Notes under the pieces: generated by a model | Databases searched by the model: none | What the model was told of the DNA's origin: nothing | Seen by the model: only the letters and a program-made list of their open reading frames with translations | Shown here: positions 30,483 to 39,998 of the stretch, piece after piece | Layout: each line of letters opens with the position of its first letter | Numbering within the stretch: the stretch's first letter is position 1 | Origin: Tepidanaerobacteraceae bacterium | Lineage (GTDB): Bacteria > Bacillota > Thermosediminibacteria > Thermosediminibacterales > Tepidanaerobacteraceae | Reading direction: 5' to 3' | DNA length: 64,000 nucleotides | Assembly (NCBI GenBank): GCA_024655905.1 | Contig: JANLFP010000005.1 | Location: 168,588 to 232,587, forward strand | Translations under genes and position numbers: made by a program

Positions 30483-30693
30483 GATCAAACTTCCTTAAAA
30501 TACTGTTTTCATCCATCTTATCAACTACATCATATCAATTATTTAATTTTTTGTAAATAGCATGGAACATATGTTTAATAAAACAAAACGTTTCTTCAGT
30601 GTAAGTCTCATTGCGTTCATAATATCGGCAAATTATTCAATCATCTCCATTACCCCGCAGTTTTTAATACATTCAAAGCAAAATTTGTTATTT

Positions 30694-32100
30694 TCATACT
30701 TCTTCTATTAACCATGTTTTTATCTTTTTTTCTATACTCTGGTTTCCACCATTACTATCCGTAAATTCTTCCGCATATCGAACAAACAATTCATTCCGTG
30801 TCTTTTTTATTTCAGTAATAAGCCCCTCTAATCCAGAATGAGCAAAGAAGTTCCTCTTGTCGGGGGTCTGTATTTTATCTTTGCTATCGAAAAATCTTAC
30901 AATCAGCTGCCATGCATCTTGAGCAGCATTTTCTAGCTTTTTTTCCAAATTTGATATTTCACTTCCCAGGAAAACTCGGTTTAATTTTATATCAAACAAA
31001 TCATAAACTCCTTTAGATTGCTTATTCTTAACATCTCCTTTCATATCATTATTAAATTTTTCTTTTATTTCATTCATGCTTACACCTTTATTTCTATCAT
31101 AAATTTTAAAACCATAGAAATCTAAGACTTCAGCCAAACCGGCATAAAAACCCAGTGTCAATATTGCTTTTGAATAGCTGGTTTTTTCAAGCCCCGGGGA
31201 TTCTTTGTAAGAAGCATAGAGCCGCAATCGCATATCAGCCAGCAGTTGCTCAAAAACTCCGCCTATCTCTTCCCGAGAATGAAAACCAAAATGATATACG
31301 GCCAAAGGAATATTATTCTTTATAGCTGAAAATATGATTGCAAATCTTTCCAGCAATTCCTTCAGCTTTTGCTTTTTCTGCCTTTCTAGTTCATAAATTT
31401 TTTTACCAATATTGTCTAGGTCATCTTTATTAATTGGCGATGTAAAAAATGCCTTGAATTCTATTTTTTCCTGATGTATCTCATATTCTTTAGGTACTCC
31501 GCCCAATATTGGGTCTGAAAAGGCGAGCCGAATTTCCGGTCTTTTGGCTGTGTCAACCCAGTTTCTCAAACCCGCCCATGTGCTGAAAAATCTCACCGCC
31601 TCGAGTATGGCCGAAACAAAAATATTGAGTCCGCTGGAAATGTCTACATATATCCTCTCCACTTCACCGGCAATATACCTTTCCATCATGTCTAAAGCTA
31701 TTTCAAACACAATATCATTAAATTTTCCATCAAATTGGACTCCTGCATATTCTCCCGTGGAGTGCACTACAAAAAAATCATCACTTTCACTGGAATAAGG
31801 CATTTTTTCGAAAAATTCCGCCGTATTTTGCAGATACTCACTCCCCCCGGTGCATATTACATCATTTATTCTTTCTAAAAAATCCCTGTCATTAAAATTT
31901 GCATTCTGGACAGCTGTATTCAGCGGCAGGCTTACTGGATATACAAGGACTACCTTCACGTCATCGCCGTTTTCCCGCAAGTACTCCTTCAATGCAAAAG
32001 AAGAAAGGAGTTTTGTTTTCATATGGCCGTTTATTTTAAACCTCTGCAATTCTAACATATTTTTGTCCACTCTTCCGATCTGATATATCATACTCTTCAC
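30694..32100 (-). CDS. csx1: Csx1-type CARF-HEPN ribonuclease
   Basis: 468 residues, distal gene of the Cmr operon. The N-terminal part is a CARF-like cyclic-oligoadenylate sensor of the Csx1/MJ1666 type: Rossmann-like strands and YVDISSGLNIFVSAILEAVR near residue 155. The C-terminal HEPN domain has RNFFAHSG (RX4H) near residue 413. Such enzymes degrade RNA non-specifically when bound to cyclic oligoadenylate made by Cas10. GTG at 32100 with GAGGAG 9 nt upstream, 18 nt after cmr6. An ~80-bp piece of a second copy lies at 40709-40790. Confidence 0.85.
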   Translation of the reverse strand: MKSMIYQIGRVDKNMLELQRFKINGHMKTKLLSSFALKEYLRENGDDVKVVLVYPVSLPLNTAVQNANFNDRDFLERINDVICTGGSEYLQNTAEFFEKMPYSSESDDFFVVHSTGEYAGVQFDGKFNDIVFEIALDMMERYIAGEVERIYVDISSGLNIFVSAILEAVRFFSTWAGLRNWVDTAKRPEIRLAFSDPILGGVPKEYEIHQEKIEFKAFFTSPINKDDLDNIGKKIYELERQKKQKLKELLERFAIIFSAIKNNIPLAVYHFGFHSREEIGGVFEQLLADMRLRLYASYKESPGLEKTSYSKAILTLGFYAGLAEVLDFYGFKIYDRNKGVSMNEIKEKFNNDMKGDVKNKQSKGVYDLFDIKLNRVFLGSEISNLEKKLENAAQDAWQLIVRFFDSKDKIQTPDKRNFFAHSGLEGLITEIKKTRNELFVRYAEEFTDSNGGNQSIEKKIKTWLIEEV

Positions 32101-32118
32101 TTTCGTTCACTCCTCTAT

Positions 32119-33207
32119 TCAACTCATCATTCCATATCCAAGCCCTGTTTTTGCCCCTATTCCAAATTCACCAAGCGCACAGTTTAAAATACCCATTATT
32201 TCTTCCTTCAGTTTCAAATAATTATCGGCTTCCCAGTTTTCGATAAAAGTTTTTATTTTGGGTTTTTCACTGCATTTCAAGAGCCCGGCCCTCATTTTAT
32301 CATACAGTACTGTAAAGCAAAACCCTATGCCGCTTTTCACCGTCAAAAAGAAGATGGGATTGGGGGCCTGACCATCGTCCGGCGGCATATTTTTAGTATA
32401 ATAATTACCGTAATGAACATTCATAACATCGAGTTCAAATATTGTATCTATATTATTCTCTAAATCACTTTTATGTTCAATTGTGGGAAAAGAATCTATA
32501 AACTCTAAAAGGCCCTGGAATCCCTGTGTGCCAAATAGAATTTTATATTTCATTAATTGGTCATCTTCATTTTCAAAATCAATTTTGCTATCATAAAATA
32601 TGTTTTTAAATCCCTTTATTTCCTCATCGCTCTTGGCTTCAGCCAAACGCCAGAAAGCAACCATTCGGCATAATCCCTTCTGTGCGCTCGCAGGAATATA
32701 GGGTATCCCGAAGATGTGATGAAGGGTCAAAGAAGTCTCCAGCACATGTTCTGACCCAAGTCCAACCACAAGGCGGGATCGCGTTGTAAAGGTGTCGTCT
32801 ATCAGAACTTCATAATCTTGTTTCTCAAGGGCTTTTTTCTGGGCTTTTATCCTCTCCCGAATCAGAGCTAAAATAGATTGATCATCTATCTTAAACTCGG
32901 ATGCCCGAAACTTTTCCGCAATACCTTCTAGAAAGTATTTCTTTGATTCACCGCCAACATATTTGTTCATTTTTTTGATATTCTCTCTGCCATCTTTTAC
33001 CTTTTCTGCATCAATAATTGGAACAAATTTTGAAAACATCAGTGAAAAATTATCCACTTCAAGACCTTTTGTTTTACTTTTTATTTGTTTAGGAATGTAT
33101 TCTCCGGTCTTGCTTGCTCTATCAGAATTTTCCTTTTCTATTTGTTGCCAGTCGAATGTGCCGAATTTTATCCGTCCGTAACTTTCATAGCTATTTCTTC
33201 TCTTCAC
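32119..33207 (-). CDS. cmr6: Type III-B CRISPR RAMP protein Cmr6
   Basis: About 362 residues. Central SRLVVGLGSEHVLETSLTLH and GIPYIPASAQKG are the typical Cmr6 RAMP core, and the C-terminal GIGAKTGLGYG is the glycine-rich loop that contacts crRNA. Caps the 3-prime end of the Cmr complex. GTG at 33207 is preferred (GGGGAG 8 nt upstream) to the GTG at 33216; it overlaps cmr5. Confidence 0.92.
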   Translation of the reverse strand: MKRRNSYESYGRIKFGTFDWQQIEKENSDRASKTGEYIPKQIKSKTKGLEVDNFSLMFSKFVPIIDAEKVKDGRENIKKMNKYVGGESKKYFLEGIAEKFRASEFKIDDQSILALIRERIKAQKKALEKQDYEVLIDDTFTTRSRLVVGLGSEHVLETSLTLHHIFGIPYIPASAQKGLCRMVAFWRLAEAKSDEEIKGFKNIFYDSKIDFENEDDQLMKYKILFGTQGFQGLLEFIDSFPTIEHKSDLENNIDTIFELDVMNVHYGNYYTKNMPPDDGQAPNPIFFLTVKSGIGFCFTVLYDKMRAGLLKCSEKPKIKTFIENWEADNYLKLKEEIMGILNCALGEFGIGAKTGLGYGMMS

Positions 33208-33601
33208 TTTCTTCACTCCCCAGATTTACTTCCGCCATTCGTTTGAGCCAATTTGCAACAGCCAGAGTTTCAGCGGTGATAATCATTAAATTTTGCTGCG
33301 AAGCATCTATTGTATCTTCCAAAGCGTCCGAAGTGATTAACCCCTTTTTCTTCAACCATCCATCGAGAATTCCGTATATTTTCATACTGCCGCTCTGCTT
33401 ATAAAAGGCAAGGACAGGAATCAGACCGTTTGAAACGATTAAGGCCGGAAGCTTTTTGGCACCGGCTTTAAATTTATCGATTTCATTTTTAATATTTTCC
33501 CTTTTCTTTTTATCTTCTTCCTCATTAAATTCTTCCATCATTTTTTTAATCCTTTTAAGGCAGAATCCTGCCCGTTCCTGTTCAATGGATTTTATACCCA
33601 T
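33191..33601 (-). CDS. cmr5: Type III-B CRISPR small subunit Cmr5
   Basis: 136 residues, helical and charged, with ERAGFCLKRIKKMMEEF near the start and a C-terminal LMIITAETLAVANWLKRMAE, in the position and size of Cmr5. It forms the inner backbone along the target RNA. ATG at 33601 with GGAGGG 8 nt upstream, overlapping cmr4 by 10 nt. Confidence 0.88.
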   Translation of the reverse strand: MGIKSIEQERAGFCLKRIKKMMEEFNEEEDKKKRENIKNEIDKFKAGAKKLPALIVSNGLIPVLAFYKQSGSMKIYGILDGWLKKKGLITSDALEDTIDASQQNLMIITAETLAVANWLKRMAEVNLGSEESEEKK

Positions 33602-34689
33602 TCGTTTTTCCCTCCATCATCACTATGATTAACCTTATCCCGCTCTATGTAAAATTTTACTCTCATCAGGCCCTTTCCAGTTGTCCCGTTCGATCCCAGT
33701 TGAATTAAATTGTTTGCCGCATTGAAGAGACTTCCAACTGCTTCAAAAACCCCCTTTGCACAGAAATAATCGCCTTCAAACGCTTTTTTAATCCTTCCTT
33801 CTTCATTTTTTATTGAATCCTCAATTTCTTTTTCTAGGTCATCCCATTTTTTACCTGCAGAACATGCTTCTGAAAGCTTTTTATATGTGTTGGCATCAAT
33901 CCCCAGGTAAGGGTCCGCTATAAATACCAGGGAGTAAAAAATACTTTCAGAAGGTACATATTCTTCGGTAAAAAGAGCTTTGTCTTCCACCGTCCCAGAG
34001 GTTGGGTCGATTTTTATCCTCGTGCGTATCTCCACCGCATAATTTATAAAATTTTTAAAAATATCATCAGAAACTATGGCCATACGCCTTCCCAAACTTG
34101 CTGTTAAAGAATTGTCCGGAAGCAGCTTTGTTATAGAGTTCGCAATTGAAAACAAATCTTCTTTTTTAGCTGTAAATACAAACTCTTCTAATACTACTTT
34201 GCCCTTATCCCTGATTTCAAGAAAGCTATCCTGGGCCGAAATTTCTTTTGTCGGTCCGCATATGATTATTTCGCCCTCGGTCGGTTGGGGAATATTATCC
34301 AAACCATTACAATTAATACCGGCATTTTTTAAATCATTTTTAAACCTTTCCAGCACAAAAGGACAGGTAATCCAGGCAAAAACCCCCCTGCCGGATCTCA
34401 CGGGATAAAAAAGAATCTTTGCATCGGTAAAGCTGACGCAGGAAGCCCTTGTATCTTCAGAATCGTTCCCCTCAAAACCGAATATAGCATTCACCTTATC
34501 ATTGTCCATATCCCACACTCTCATAGCCGCATCTTTAATAACTCCCTTTATACCGCTTGCCCATAATACTGGATATGAAGTATGTCTCTCCCTCTGTACC
34601 GGTAAATCAACATATGAGACGCTCTGACCTGTCCCCATGTGGATGGGCGTTTCGGCATAAAAGGTTAGGAGTGCCGCTTGTTTATACAT
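33592..34689 (-). CDS. cmr4: Type III-B CRISPR backbone subunit Cmr4
   Basis: 365 residues. N-terminal FYAETPIHMGTGQSVSYVDLP with ERHTSYPVLWASGIKGVIKD is the diagnostic Cmr4 RAMP start, and the C-terminal GSNGTTGKGLMRVKF is the glycine-rich loop. Cmr4 forms the crRNA-binding filament and carries the catalytic Asp that cuts target RNA every 6 nt. ATG at 34689 after GGGGG. Confidence 0.93.
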   Translation of the reverse strand: MYKQAALLTFYAETPIHMGTGQSVSYVDLPVQRERHTSYPVLWASGIKGVIKDAAMRVWDMDNDKVNAIFGFEGNDSEDTRASCVSFTDAKILFYPVRSGRGVFAWITCPFVLERFKNDLKNAGINCNGLDNIPQPTEGEIIICGPTKEISAQDSFLEIRDKGKVVLEEFVFTAKKEDLFSIANSITKLLPDNSLTASLGRRMAIVSDDIFKNFINYAVEIRTRIKIDPTSGTVEDKALFTEEYVPSESIFYSLVFIADPYLGIDANTYKKLSEACSAGKKWDDLEKEIEDSIKNEEGRIKKAFEGDYFCAKGVFEAVGSLFNAANNLIQLGSNGTTGKGLMRVKFYIERDKVNHSDDGGKNEWV

Positions 34690-34705
34690 TTTTTGATACC
34701 CCCAA

Positions 34706-35635
34706 TTAAATTAATTTTATACTTTCAAAAAACAGTGACGTATTAATGAATCTTTCCAACTCCGTTTTTTTATAGTATACGTCATATTCAGGATCGTCTT
34801 GAGACAACACTATCCCGAAATAATTATTGCTGTGGGTGGTTTTCTTTATCTGGATTATCATGGGTGAAGCTCTCCTGGGCTTTGCTCCGCCAATCGCCGA
34901 TATTCCCTTCTCTTTTTTAAATGGTCTATAAAATTTATCCCACAGTTCATTCATCGCACCATTCCAGCTGTGCCAAAAATCCTTTTTCGGTTTCATCAGA
35001 TAGATATGGGTATTGCCGAGATGCATGAATTTAAGCGAATTATTGTCTCCTTTATATCCCTGAAGCCTGCTGCTCATTTTTTCTGCGATTTGCTTTAAAT
35101 TATCGCCTTCTAATCCATAATAATTCTCACCATGTTTTTCGAGCTCATCAATTGAAATGGACCCGAAGCCTCTGCGCCATCTGGCGCCCAATCCTCCCAA
35201 GGAGGAAATAAGCCATAGCGTCTTTTTTAAATCGTCTATTACGATATTTTCTTGCTGAGGGAGGTAAAAAAAGCTGAGGTCAAAGATTTTTGAAGGAGAA
35301 AAGGATTTTCTTTTAATATGATTATAAGCCTTTGGTACATCCCCTTCTTTTTTTCTTCTAACGTTCATGCATAAAAAAGCCGTCTCGGTATCCGATTCCG
35401 AAAGCCTGGATGTTATTTTTAACCTCAATCTTGATGCATTATCTTGGGACCCCCAAATGTTAGATTCTTTTTTTTTCAATTCGTCCAGCGAAGAAGTATG
35501 AGGCCCCTTCCAAAATCTGTACCACCATCTCAACATACCCTTTATGGACGGCTCCCTCAATTCTACTTTATATGAATCTGCCCCGCTCATTATAAGTGGT
35601 GTCAATATTCTGCACTTCACTCTGTATTCTTTCAT
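34706..35635 (-). CDS. cmr1: Type III-B CRISPR RAMP protein Cmr1
   Basis: 309 residues. PLIMSGADSYKVELREPSIK followed by GMLRWWYRFWKG is the hallmark Cmr1 N-terminus, and GGLGARWRRGFGS the glycine-rich loop. ATG at 35635 is selected because the preceding AAGGGGA overlaps the cmr3 stop with proper spacing; a TTG-type start 8 codons earlier lies inside cmr3. Located at the 3-prime side of the complex with Cmr6. Confidence 0.93.
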   Translation of the reverse strand: MKEYRVKCRILTPLIMSGADSYKVELREPSIKGMLRWWYRFWKGPHTSSLDELKKKESNIWGSQDNASRLRLKITSRLSESDTETAFLCMNVRRKKEGDVPKAYNHIKRKSFSPSKIFDLSFFYLPQQENIVIDDLKKTLWLISSLGGLGARWRRGFGSISIDELEKHGENYYGLEGDNLKQIAEKMSSRLQGYKGDNNSLKFMHLGNTHIYLMKPKKDFWHSWNGAMNELWDKFYRPFKKEKGISAIGGAKPRRASPMIIQIKKTTHSNNYFGIVLSQDDPEYDVYYKKTELERFINTSLFFESIKLI

Positions 35636-35639
35636 TATC

Positions 35640-36755
35640 TCATCCCCTTCCGAAAGCAATCAGATTGCTGCCTATAAAGCTATTAATACTTTGCTGCCCG
35701 TCTTTTTCTTCCAGCACCCTTGCAGAAAGTATTTTTTGAGCCATTTCTTCATCGGTAACTTCAGCCCAAATTGTGGTACCAGCAGGTAAAACTTTCGTGA
35801 CAGTTTTTTTATCCAAGTTATTTGAATTAATACCCATTATTTCATAGCCATTTGATGCCATTGACTTTATCTTTAAGCCATTTATTTCCGGTGGGAAAGT
35901 GCTGCAAACTGCAGGTGTTAGAAACACAATTCTTATAATATCTCCTTGTCTTACCCGGGTTATCAACTTTTGATGCTTCAAATTGAAATCATCCGCTTTC
36001 ATCGTATAATTTACGCTTCTCATTTCTCCCCCCAGTTTCAAAACCCTGGGATATTCATTGAAAAAACTATAAATCATATCATTATCCGTAAGCCCGGCTT
36101 CTATTAAATCTCCATTTTCAAAGTCAAATTCCGCCCATATGGCAATACTGATATTGTTTTTCAGCCTTATATAGTCGACTCTGTAAAGCCCGTCTTCCGA
36201 TTCCACGTTGCCTCTTGTAAAATCCATTTTTATACCCGCACGATTTTCCATATAAAAAACTTCATCCAAACTCAAAATGTCATCTTTCTCCACCTTTTTC
36301 CCAGATATCCATTTTTCTAAACCTTCCTGAGTTATAAAGCCATCAAACGGCTCTATATCTCCTTCGCCGGTATACATGCAAAAATCTTCAATCCGGGGCC
36401 TATTTGTATCCTCAAAATTTATAAGCTTGAATAATTTTTTTGGTTGAGGTTTTATTTCATATAATTTTTCAATCTTACTATGCTTTTTCTCAGTATATAT
36501 ATTTGCGGGCTTGGGGAAACACAGAATTACATCTTTGCTTTCTTCCCTTTTTTCAATGAAAGGCCCGTACACCATTTTCAAAATTTTTGAGATATTTATC
36601 TTTTTGCGCTGCGCTATCCTGCCGCAAATCGCCCCTGCAACGGTATGCGGAAAAGGCGGAAAGGTCGATTGAACGTCGCTGCCTATATTGAAGGGCTTGC
36701 CCCGGCCGAAAAAGAGAACATCATAAGGATCTAAAGTAAATTTCAGCATTGTCAT
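35640..36755 (-). CDS. cmr3: Type III-B CRISPR protein Cmr3
   Basis: About 371 residues. LDPYDVLFFGRGKPFNIG and FPPFPHTVAGAICGRI are typical for Cmr3, the RAMP that binds the 5-prime crRNA tag beside Cas10; LKLGGEMRSVNY is also typical. ATG at 36755 lies 7 nt after GGAGG and is preferred to the ATG at 36776, which directly abuts the cas10 stop codon. Confidence 0.92.
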   Translation of the reverse strand: MTMLKFTLDPYDVLFFGRGKPFNIGSDVQSTFPPFPHTVAGAICGRIAQRKKINISKILKMVYGPFIEKREESKDVILCFPKPANIYTEKKHSKIEKLYEIKPQPKKLFKLINFEDTNRPRIEDFCMYTGEGDIEPFDGFITQEGLEKWISGKKVEKDDILSLDEVFYMENRAGIKMDFTRGNVESEDGLYRVDYIRLKNNISIAIWAEFDFENGDLIEAGLTDNDMIYSFFNEYPRVLKLGGEMRSVNYTMKADDFNLKHQKLITRVRQGDIIRIVFLTPAVCSTFPPEINGLKIKSMASNGYEIMGINSNNLDKKTVTKVLPAGTTIWAEVTDEEMAQKILSARVLEEKDGQQSINSFIGSNLIAFGRG

Positions 36756-36778
36756 ACCCCTTCCTCCAAATTCCATAT

Positions 36779-39538
36779 CTAAGCAATAAATCCCGCTATT
36801 GCAAACAGATTAGCAAACTCTCTATATCCAAATTCGTATCGCGTAAATTCATCGATGATGGTTTTTATAAATTCTTTGGTAAGCATATTCTCTTTATCCT
36901 TAGATTTTTTCCGAGAAAGAATTCGCTTTATCTCCGAACCCAAGATATCCGTCAATAATTTTGATTTTTCTTGAGAGTTTTCATCGGTTAAATCTTCCAC
37001 AATCCTTAATAAATCGCTGCAAACAGACGATGATAATTGATCATTTTTAAAAACATTGATTAAATCATTCATGAAATTATACATTTCCCATTTTCCGCCG
37101 CTTACCCTTTCTTCTGCCGACCGGGTTATGAGCTTTATGCAAAAAGCATCTCTTTTATAGTGATTTTTTGCCATCTTTTCCGCTTCATTCGCTTCCGTCA
37201 ATGCAATGGATAAGGGAAATTTATGATGAACGATTACAATCCCCGCGCTCATACTTGCTTTCGACCCCAAAATCTTTTTGAACTCCTCCTGAAGACAGAA
37301 AGCACAATCCAGAGCTTCCACTGCGGGCAAAAACGCCAGCACGTCATCACCGCCCGCATAAATCAATTTGCCCCAATGATCGTTTTCGACTATCCCTCTT
37401 ACTTTTTCTAATGCAAAAAACCCCAATTTCCTGCTGATGGTTTGATGCAGTGAAGGGGTGATAGGATGTTTCTGATGCAATATATCTTTTGTGTCTTTTA
37501 TATTTTTTGATTCTGCAATTAACAATTGTCTCAACCGGGTATGAATAGTTTTTTCTATCTCCGGATTCATTTTGCCAGCCAGCCACTGGCCCATATGGTC
37601 GCCGTCCATCTGTAAAACGGCATAATACCTGTTCGCATCAATATTATTTTGATTTAAAAACTTCACTATATCATCATAATCTTTTTCATCCACATTCAGA
37701 CCGTACTCATTTTTGAAGTATTCCTTTCTGTAGCTTTCCTGCATGAGCCACTGGCCGTCAATCTCATTGAGGGGGCTATCTTTTAACGCAGGGACGGAAT
37801 TGCCGCTCGGAATTCCTTTGCCATTATTTTTGGCTTTTATTTTATTGTCGAATCCATTGAATTTATATCTAAACTCCCGGGGATTAGCAATTGTTTTCTT
37901 TGTCGTAACAGCGGCCATTTCCGAAGTGGACGGGAATCTTATTTCTTCACATTGTTCCACGACCCCAAAAATATCCGCAAAAACCCGGGGGAAAAGTCTT
38001 TTCGTCAGGCAAACGCCACAGATCTTTTCTTTCTCCCTTATAATACCCGGATGCTTATTTCCAAGCGCCTCCCAGTTTGCATCGATTATTTCATTTTCGC
38101 CGCAAAGATGACATATCCCGGCGGGTTTATTATGCTTTTGAGAAATTTTAAGATCCCTCACACTCTTTCTCGCCCCAAGCAATCTTTCTGTAAGCTTTAT
38201 CAGCAGCGGATATGCATGGCCGATGTCCGAAAGCCGTGCTTTACTTTTTCGAAAGGCACTATATCTGATTATCATTTTTACAAGGCTATAAAGTTCGTCT
38301 TCCCCTATCACTTCGCAATATTCGTCCAGAGCATCATTGCAAACAGATTTATCGTTCAAATTAATATCTCCGCTCATCCACGGCAAAACCGCCCAATACA
38401 CCTGAAAATACGATTTCAGGTGTCCTTCCACCTGCCTTTCCATTTTTATTTTTTTCTCCTTATCCGCCTCTTCGGTCAGTTGGCATAATTTTTCTGTCAC
38501 TCTTTTTGCAAGATTGGTCAGTTCCGACTCAAAGGCTTTCTCACACTTTTCGGCAATATACTTTTTCTCATGTGGTATGATAGCCAGGAAACGGTTGGGA
38601 AGATTTGCTATTGTGATTTTTTCTATACTATCATCAAATAAATTTTCTTTAGTTTTAAGGAACATTTCTAAATATTCTTCTGTTATTCGGCCAAAATCTT
38701 TATCAATTCCACCTACATTAAACTTTTGTTCCTTAAACCACTTATCCATTAACGGCTGACCCAATAAATTCGGATAAATGACGGCATCCGGGCCCAATTC
38801 CTCTATCAAAAGCTCTATGCTTTTCCATGTAAGATAGGATAGCAAATAACTTCCGGCCCACAAATCCTGAGTCTTTCTGGCCGTTGAAATAAAACTTTGA
38901 ACAGGGCTGATGGTATACAATAAAAACGCAGGTTTTGGCAAAGCTGATGCTAAGGAACTTACCTGGACGATATGGTCGTAAATGGAATGATTGGGCGTTC
39001 GGGAATCTGCGGGGTGGGTATACATCCATGGGAAAATCTGCGGATAAAATCTCCACAAAAACAGAAAGGCAAATCGCATTTTTTGCGAGCGGTCTCCGAA
39101 AGGTATTTCTCCTATTCTTTTAAATAATTTTTTAACTTTATTGTGTTCAGATTCAGAAATCCGCTTTAATACATCGTATATTTCATTTTCATTAAACATA
39201 TCAAAAAAATATATGTTATCTCCCCTAACCGTGGGATTTCTTGCATTTTCATCGAATTTCAGCAGCACCCTGTTCATCGGATACGAAATATAGTCGGCAT
39301 TTTTTATCTTTTCAGCTAATTCTTCCGGCTCATCTATGCATTCATCCGAACATACACAATCGAGTAATCTTTCAGCTAAAACTTCATGGGTGTTTCTGTG
39401 ATAATTGCCATCCGGGCATGAATGGGTATCCAGTTTTAACAGTTCTCTTGCATTTTTGTTGCTACCGATAGAAATGACCCATTGTTTATGAGGCGGATCG
39501 TGAAGCAATGCCTTGAGTTTCAAATTCCAGTCAATCAT
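36779..39538 (-). CDS. cas10: Cas10/Cmr2, type III-B signature subunit
   Basis: About 919 residues. The N-terminal HD nuclease motif is present (LLHDPPHKQW, His13-Asp14). A zinc finger (CHLC...CGVC) lies near residue 480, and the second palm domain has the intact cyclase motif YAGGDDVLAFLP near residue 729. Both DNase and cyclic-oligoadenylate synthesis therefore look feasible, and the latter would drive Csx1. ATG at 39538 with GGAGG upstream, overlapping by 4 nt the stop of a 21-codon leader frame. First large gene of the Cmr operon. No Cas6, Cas1, Cas2 or array is in the window, so crRNA must come from elsewhere. Confidence 0.96.
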   Translation of the reverse strand: MIDWNLKLKALLHDPPHKQWVISIGSNKNARELLKLDTHSCPDGNYHRNTHEVLAERLLDCVCSDECIDEPEELAEKIKNADYISYPMNRVLLKFDENARNPTVRGDNIYFFDMFNENEIYDVLKRISESEHNKVKKLFKRIGEIPFGDRSQKMRFAFLFLWRFYPQIFPWMYTHPADSRTPNHSIYDHIVQVSSLASALPKPAFLLYTISPVQSFISTARKTQDLWAGSYLLSYLTWKSIELLIEELGPDAVIYPNLLGQPLMDKWFKEQKFNVGGIDKDFGRITEEYLEMFLKTKENLFDDSIEKITIANLPNRFLAIIPHEKKYIAEKCEKAFESELTNLAKRVTEKLCQLTEEADKEKKIKMERQVEGHLKSYFQVYWAVLPWMSGDINLNDKSVCNDALDEYCEVIGEDELYSLVKMIIRYSAFRKSKARLSDIGHAYPLLIKLTERLLGARKSVRDLKISQKHNKPAGICHLCGENEIIDANWEALGNKHPGIIREKEKICGVCLTKRLFPRVFADIFGVVEQCEEIRFPSTSEMAAVTTKKTIANPREFRYKFNGFDNKIKAKNNGKGIPSGNSVPALKDSPLNEIDGQWLMQESYRKEYFKNEYGLNVDEKDYDDIVKFLNQNNIDANRYYAVLQMDGDHMGQWLAGKMNPEIEKTIHTRLRQLLIAESKNIKDTKDILHQKHPITPSLHQTISRKLGFFALEKVRGIVENDHWGKLIYAGGDDVLAFLPAVEALDCAFCLQEEFKKILGSKASMSAGIVIVHHKFPLSIALTEANEAEKMAKNHYKRDAFCIKLITRSAEERVSGGKWEMYNFMNDLINVFKNDQLSSSVCSDLLRIVEDLTDENSQEKSKLLTDILGSEIKRILSRKKSKDKENMLTKEFIKTIIDEFTRYEFGYREFANLFAIAGFIA

Positions 39539-39600
39539 CTTAACCTCCATTCCGCCGCTACCGCTGGCGGCACAAATAGTAATGAAAAGTTATTTTTCAA
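39535..39600 (-). CDS. Possible 21-residue leader peptide upstream of cas10
   Basis: TTG at 39600 has GAGGGGTG 7 nt upstream, and the 21-codon frame (Met-Lys-Asn-Asn-Phe start, Trp-Arg-Leu-Arg end) stops in a TGA that overlaps the cas10 ATG (ATGA). A CCGCC...GGCGG hairpin lies within it, just before the cas10 ribosome site. It may couple translation or be chance. Confidence 0.3.
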   Translation of the reverse strand: MKNNFSLLFVPPAVAAEWRLR

Positions 39601-39917
39601 GCTAAGACACCCCTCTATTTTTTGTTAAAATTTTCCGAAATTGCCTCGTTTTAATCAGGGCAGCGTTATTTTCATTTTTTAAATTTTTTTGTTGTTTATA
39701 TTTTTCTACATAATTTACCATATTCCTGCTAAAAATTTCATATTTTTTAAATAAAACAAACAAAGGAAAGTCGGCTACTCGTAGTATTACTAACTTAAAT
39801 CAATCGATTATTAATCAAATTTAGACATGTACACTGCAGCGTTTTGAATTCCCTCCAGCTTTATTGACCAATCAATCATCAGCACCCGCATAGCAGATAA
39901 GGTGGTTTTCGTTATAC
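39601..39917. other. AT-rich region upstream of the Cmr operon
   Basis: Very AT-rich, with no gene and no repeated spacer structure. It presumably contains the Cmr promoter. I looked specifically for direct repeats of CRISPR size and found none. Confidence 0.5.
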
Positions 39918-39984
39918 AAGCAAAAAAGCCGCGCTTTTTCTGCTCGGCTTCCTGCTCCGATCATTGATGGGCTGTAATATCGGC
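39918..39984 (-). repeat. 67-nt terminator-like repeat, copy A
   Basis: Nearly identical (one mismatch) to 46184-46250. It contains the hairpin AGCCG(A/C)GC...GCGCGGCT followed on the minus strand by TTTTTTGCTT, so it can terminate minus-strand transcripts. It sits 14 nt past the stop of the decayed Rpn gene. Confidence 0.75.
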
Positions 39985-39998
39985 GGCTTATAACTTTC

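Noticed and set aside
39551..39998. Possible CRISPR array upstream of cas10
   Set aside because: No regularly spaced direct repeats of 25-40 nt; only AT-rich sequence and one copy of the 67-nt terminator cassette.
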